Of a DNA stretch of 64,000 bases, positions 60,426 to 64,000 are shown piece by piece. The notes under the pieces are model-generated. The model made no database searches and was not told where the DNA came from. It saw only the letters and a program-made list of their open reading frames with translations. The first letter of the stretch is position 1, and each line of letters starts with the position of its first letter. Both the position numbers and the translations under genes were made by a program. The DNA is from Hippophae tibetana (taxonomy: Eukaryota; Streptophyta; Magnoliopsida; Rosales; Elaeagnaceae), in assembly GCA_037013495.1 (NCBI GenBank), contig CM072810.1:30967843-31031842 (forward strand), in the 5' to 3' direction.

Positions 60426-62389
60426 GTGAACTGACTTTAAATTCTGTATTTTTTTTTTACATATTTAACTCAATAACTGACTTAAAAGTTGTTTAATGTG
60501 GTTAGGTGAACCAATTTAGAATGAGGAGACTTTAAATTTAAAATCAGTTCAACCCATGAACTCACTTTAAATTCTGTATGTTTTTTTACATATTTTACTC
60601 ATTTGATACTATGCTCACAACCTGTATTCGATCACATAATAGCAAATAAAACCAAAAATCATTTGAAAAGATTTTTTAAATACTACAAATAATAGAAAAA
60701 TTAAATATTAATTAATTATTTCAGAATTAAATTTATTACAAAAAAATAATTTATATACAATACATATATATATTTAACTTAAATTACAAATAAAATGATA
60801 TCACCTCTTTTGTCATGGATTTTGTGATATTCCCACTTTATTTCAAGGAGAGAAAGCTTGGTTTGTTTAGAATCATCAACAATATCCCATTCATAGAGAC
60901 TAGGGAACTAGGCAAGAGAGATGAGATGGAGTTTGGGTAGAAAAATAGGTCCATACAACAATTCATTCCCCTACATACATGAGCACATAAACATCCATCA
61001 AGCAAGCCCAAACTTTAGAGACACAGTAATAGAGAAATTTAAGCATTATAAAAATTACCATGGTGTTCTCCTATACTATTCAAGATCATCATATTTTTCT
61101 CCTTATTCTTTTTGTAATGTTATAATTTGAACCATGTGTTCTATCCATTCTTCTCGTTAATCATCAAAAAATTGCATATCATAGTTCGACTTGTTCTAAC
61201 CAAAGAACTATATGTATTTAAATTCAAAATAAGAATGTAATATCATGATTTCACAAAAAAAACTTATTTATGTTAACAAAGTATTAGTAAAAAGGATTAC
61301 CACATCTTTAATTGGAATATTGATATTTGAGATGATTTTGCTCATAAATTCCATGACAAAGTAACCACACATGACTCAATCATTTTGTTGTGCAACCTAC
61401 AAAATAAAATTTACATGGTTTTCCATATCCAAACATCTTTATTATTCAATAGTAAAATTAATTAAATATTAATATTCGCTTGTACATACCATAATTTTGT
61501 CCTATATAAGCTTATGGGATTTTTTAAGGGCAATGTCCCTACTCTTGTTCCACATCTTCCATGCAAGTTTAAAATAGTTAGTTCTTTATTAAATATTACA
61601 AAGAACAATAGAAGAAAAATAGCTAGCTATAACTCTTACATTTCAACAACTTTTTTTTTGTATCTTTACTATATTCTATGGAAGTTGAGTCACAATACCA
61701 AACATAATTACCATATAGATCAAGGATTATCAACATTCAATAATCTTGGCCTTGTTCAAACTTTAGTGGCCAAGGGATTATCAACTTCTAATTTATGTTA
61801 AGTATTAATGCCCTATCACATAATTGTTTAGCTCTAATGCTAACATCCTTCTCTTGATATTGATTAAAAAATGATGAATCATGAAACATTGATAAATGTG
61901 ATAAGTGACTAGCTTGAAGTCGATAATAACATGCCCTATATAAAATAAATATATATAAATAATTAGATAATATAAATATAATTATATGTTCAACATAAAT
62001 GAAAGTTCTTTACTGATTGAGAACTCAACTTGTCCATATTTGAATTATACCTAAATTGATCATTTGAAATTCAAACAACTACAATATACACTCGATTGAT
62101 ATATATGTTTGCCCAATGTCTACGTTAGAAATTTCTCTAGGAAGTAATACATTCCATCCATCATTTATGCTAGTCTTGTTCGCAACAATAGTCATCAAAG
62201 AGCCAAGATTTCTGCTAAAGTATATAGCATATTCATAACTATACTTTTTCCATGGCATCTACTTGAATGACTTAGTGCACGATTGCCTACTACACATAGA
62301 TTTACCATGAGATACTTGTTTTGTATCTCTTAAATGTGCCGCACTTACTAATTATGGTATAATAGACTAAAGAAGATGTATTATATATG
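60426..62389. other. AT-rich interval between Athila LTR and CACTA relic
   Basis: A duplicated segment, TGAACT(G/C)ACTTTAAATTC with a T-run, lies at about 60426 and 60555. AAGGATTATCAAC/AAGGGATTATCAAC recurs near 61721 and 61773. Minus-strand frames at 62080-62340 have open stretches (SRNLGSLMTIVANKTSIND) that could be the 3' part of the CACTA gene, but I cannot confirm it. Confidence 0.4.
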
Positions 62390-63985
62390 TTAGTAACAAT
62401 AAAAGAATAATAATATAATAGTAGTAAAAGGTGTTATCTTAAGTAAAAACAATAGTACCATGTTAAAATTTATCATAGCTTGACTTGAAGGCCAAGCCAC
62501 ATATTGTCCAACCACTTCATAGAATGTGGTAGCATCAGTAGGCACAGGTAGTGGACAATCATGGAGAAATGATTGATCAATTACTATTTGCCAATAATTT
62601 GGAAAATATTGATTATGAATTATTCGATCATCGCTCAATTGTTGTACCGTTCCAATAACAACATAATCCATATATGCTGAATGTTTCAATAAACATTTCA
62701 TATTTTTCAAAAAAATTAAGCATTATATATAATAAATAATAAATAATAAATAAAAATAATAGACTATCTACATATGCTTTAAATCTTACCACAAAGGATT
62801 CATCAAATGGAGGAGGACTCTTATATGAGGTAGTTATTGGAAGGAAATTCTCATCAAAACATTCATCATGTGATGGATGGTATTATTGCACAGATTGCAT
62901 TGGAGATATTGAACCACTACCTGAATGCATTTGTATTCCTAGCATAAAGGAAGGACTAATAGGTTGACTATATCCCACACATGATATAGGTTGGGCATCA
63001 TAATATTGCATGGGTGGCATGCCTGGCATGGATGGTTCCATGCCTAGCCAATAGGGTATGCCCTAATTGTAGTATGGTATCATGCTTGACATGTGTTGTG
63101 ATTGATATTCCTTTAAAGTGTCGATCTCACTTAACACTAAGGCCTTAAAGGACTTGAGCTCTTCTTCAATTTTGTAGTACTTCTCCTTACTGACAATCTG
63201 AGGCTTTTGTTTTGGAATATTAAAAAACTCCATATAACCATCATATTGGCTTCCTCCCCTAACACGAAAAAGATGCTTGGGTCCAAATGCATGATATATC
63301 ACATCTTTCTTGGTTGTTCAATTATTTCACCCCTAGCTATTTGTTCTTGATGAATATCCATTTACAAATAATAAAGTAAAAACAGATATCATGCATTATT
63401 ACATCAATATGAAAAAATCATAAGGACTTTGTATCAAGTTAAATTACTAACCAACTTATTGAGTTGTTTGTCTCCTCATTTAGTCATTGGTCTTGACTTC
63501 TTCATTTTGGGGGTCTTTGTTTCTTTATAAAATTCAGATCGGGTAATTGGTCTACCCAATTCAACTTCCTATGTACATAAATTAAATAAATTTATTAACC
63601 ATCATCAACTTAAATTTGAGGAAAATAAATATAAAAATATTTATAAAGTAACAACTTAATAATACCATTTTTTGTCTAACTTTAGGATTTGATGACCTTT
63701 CAATACGATTAGGAAGAGTATTCTGCATTTGTAAATTCTGATGTTCTTCCCTAATGATTTGAAATTCATCCGTACATCTATAATTTACGAAGTCTTTCCA
63801 TACTTGGGGTTCAATCCAGGGATGTTCTTCAGGGATTTTGTATAGTTCTTCTTCATTAAGTGGTTCCAAATTTGGAAACACATAATTTCTGGCCAATTTG
63901 GAAGTTTTGTATTCCTTTCATGCCTTATTTGCAATCTTGTAACACTTTTTCTTCTAAGTATCAGGAACTTTAAAATGATTCTGTA
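62390..63985 (-). pseudogene. CACTA (En/Spm) transposase-associated ORF, multi-exon remnant
   Basis: Read from the right edge downward, exon-like segments are consistent with the plant CACTA ORF related to the Transposase_24 family. They are 63985-63665 (NHFKVPDT, TSKLARNYVFPNLEP, PQVWKDFVNYRCTDEFQ), about 63568-63480 (LGRPITRSEFYKETKTPK) and about 63365-62790 (VIYHAFGPKHLFRVRG, then a coiled coil and a Met/Pro-rich stretch). The last is 62710-62440 (CPLPVPTDATTFYEVVGQYV, AWPSS). Acceptors (TTTTTACAG before 63985) and donors (GTAAGA near 62788) look plausible. Stops at about 63955, 63060 and 62885 suggest decay. The catalytic TNP2 gene and element ends are outside the window or lost. Confidence 0.6.
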
Positions 63986-64000
63986 AAAACACACATTTTA

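Overview
The window is a repeat-dominated, AT-rich stretch of a flowering-plant nuclear genome, most likely a eudicot. The evidence is plant-type intron-containing exons, Copia/Sirevirus and Ty3/gypsy Athila-like retrotransposons, a CACTA transposase relic, and two endogenous pararetrovirus (Caulimoviridae) relics. Only one host-type gene was found. It is a multi-exon glycosyltransferase family 14 (core-2/I-branching, BC10-like) gene at 27.5-33.2 kb, and it carries two apparent lesions.

Layout, left half. 1-4688: endogenous caulimovirid fragment 1, with upstream region, tRNA-Met primer site, movement-protein ORF with one stop, and the next coding segment. It is split by a 2.0 kb solo LTR (1962-3975, target duplication ACTAC). 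4689-8330: Athila-like gypsy LTR and decayed pol. 8331-10635: nothing recognisable. 10641-19902: near-complete Sirevirus (Copia) with two ~1.4 kb LTRs, PBS, gag-pol with two frameshifts and two stops, repeated polypurine tracts, and perfect target duplication GAACT. 20142-23705: two direct repeats enclosing a gag fragment and an inverted Athila-type LTR. 25140-25737: possible Copia solo LTR.

Layout, middle. 25999-33225: tandem-repeat-rich 5' region and the GT14 gene. Its sixth coding intron holds two inverted-repeat DNA elements with 9-bp target duplications. 34150-34748: hAT-like relic. 34990-39640: caulimovirid fragment 2, far more decayed, with movement, coat, protease, reverse transcriptase and transactivator traces. 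39643-42154: unassigned sequence between 128-bp direct repeats.

Layout, right half. 42151-43028: a gypsy-like LTR with six 17-bp repeats upstream of a TATA box. 43526-60425: one old Athila-like element into which three later elements inserted. These are a solo LTR of the same family as the one at 2 kb (45257-46811, TSD ACTAA), a pol-less Sirevirus on the minus strand (48881-53597), and a minus-strand solo LTR rich in heat-shock elements (55064-55700). 62390-63985: minus-strand CACTA (En/Spm) transposase-associated ORF relic, leaving the window at the right edge.

How it fits together. Nearly everything is layered transposition. Elements with target duplications sit inside older ones whose reading frames resume across the insertion, so relative ages can be read directly. 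The Sirevirus at 10.6-19.9 kb and the solo LTRs are young. The Athila skeleton and caulimovirid fragment 2 are old. No bacterial features, CRISPR arrays, rRNA or tRNA genes were recognised.
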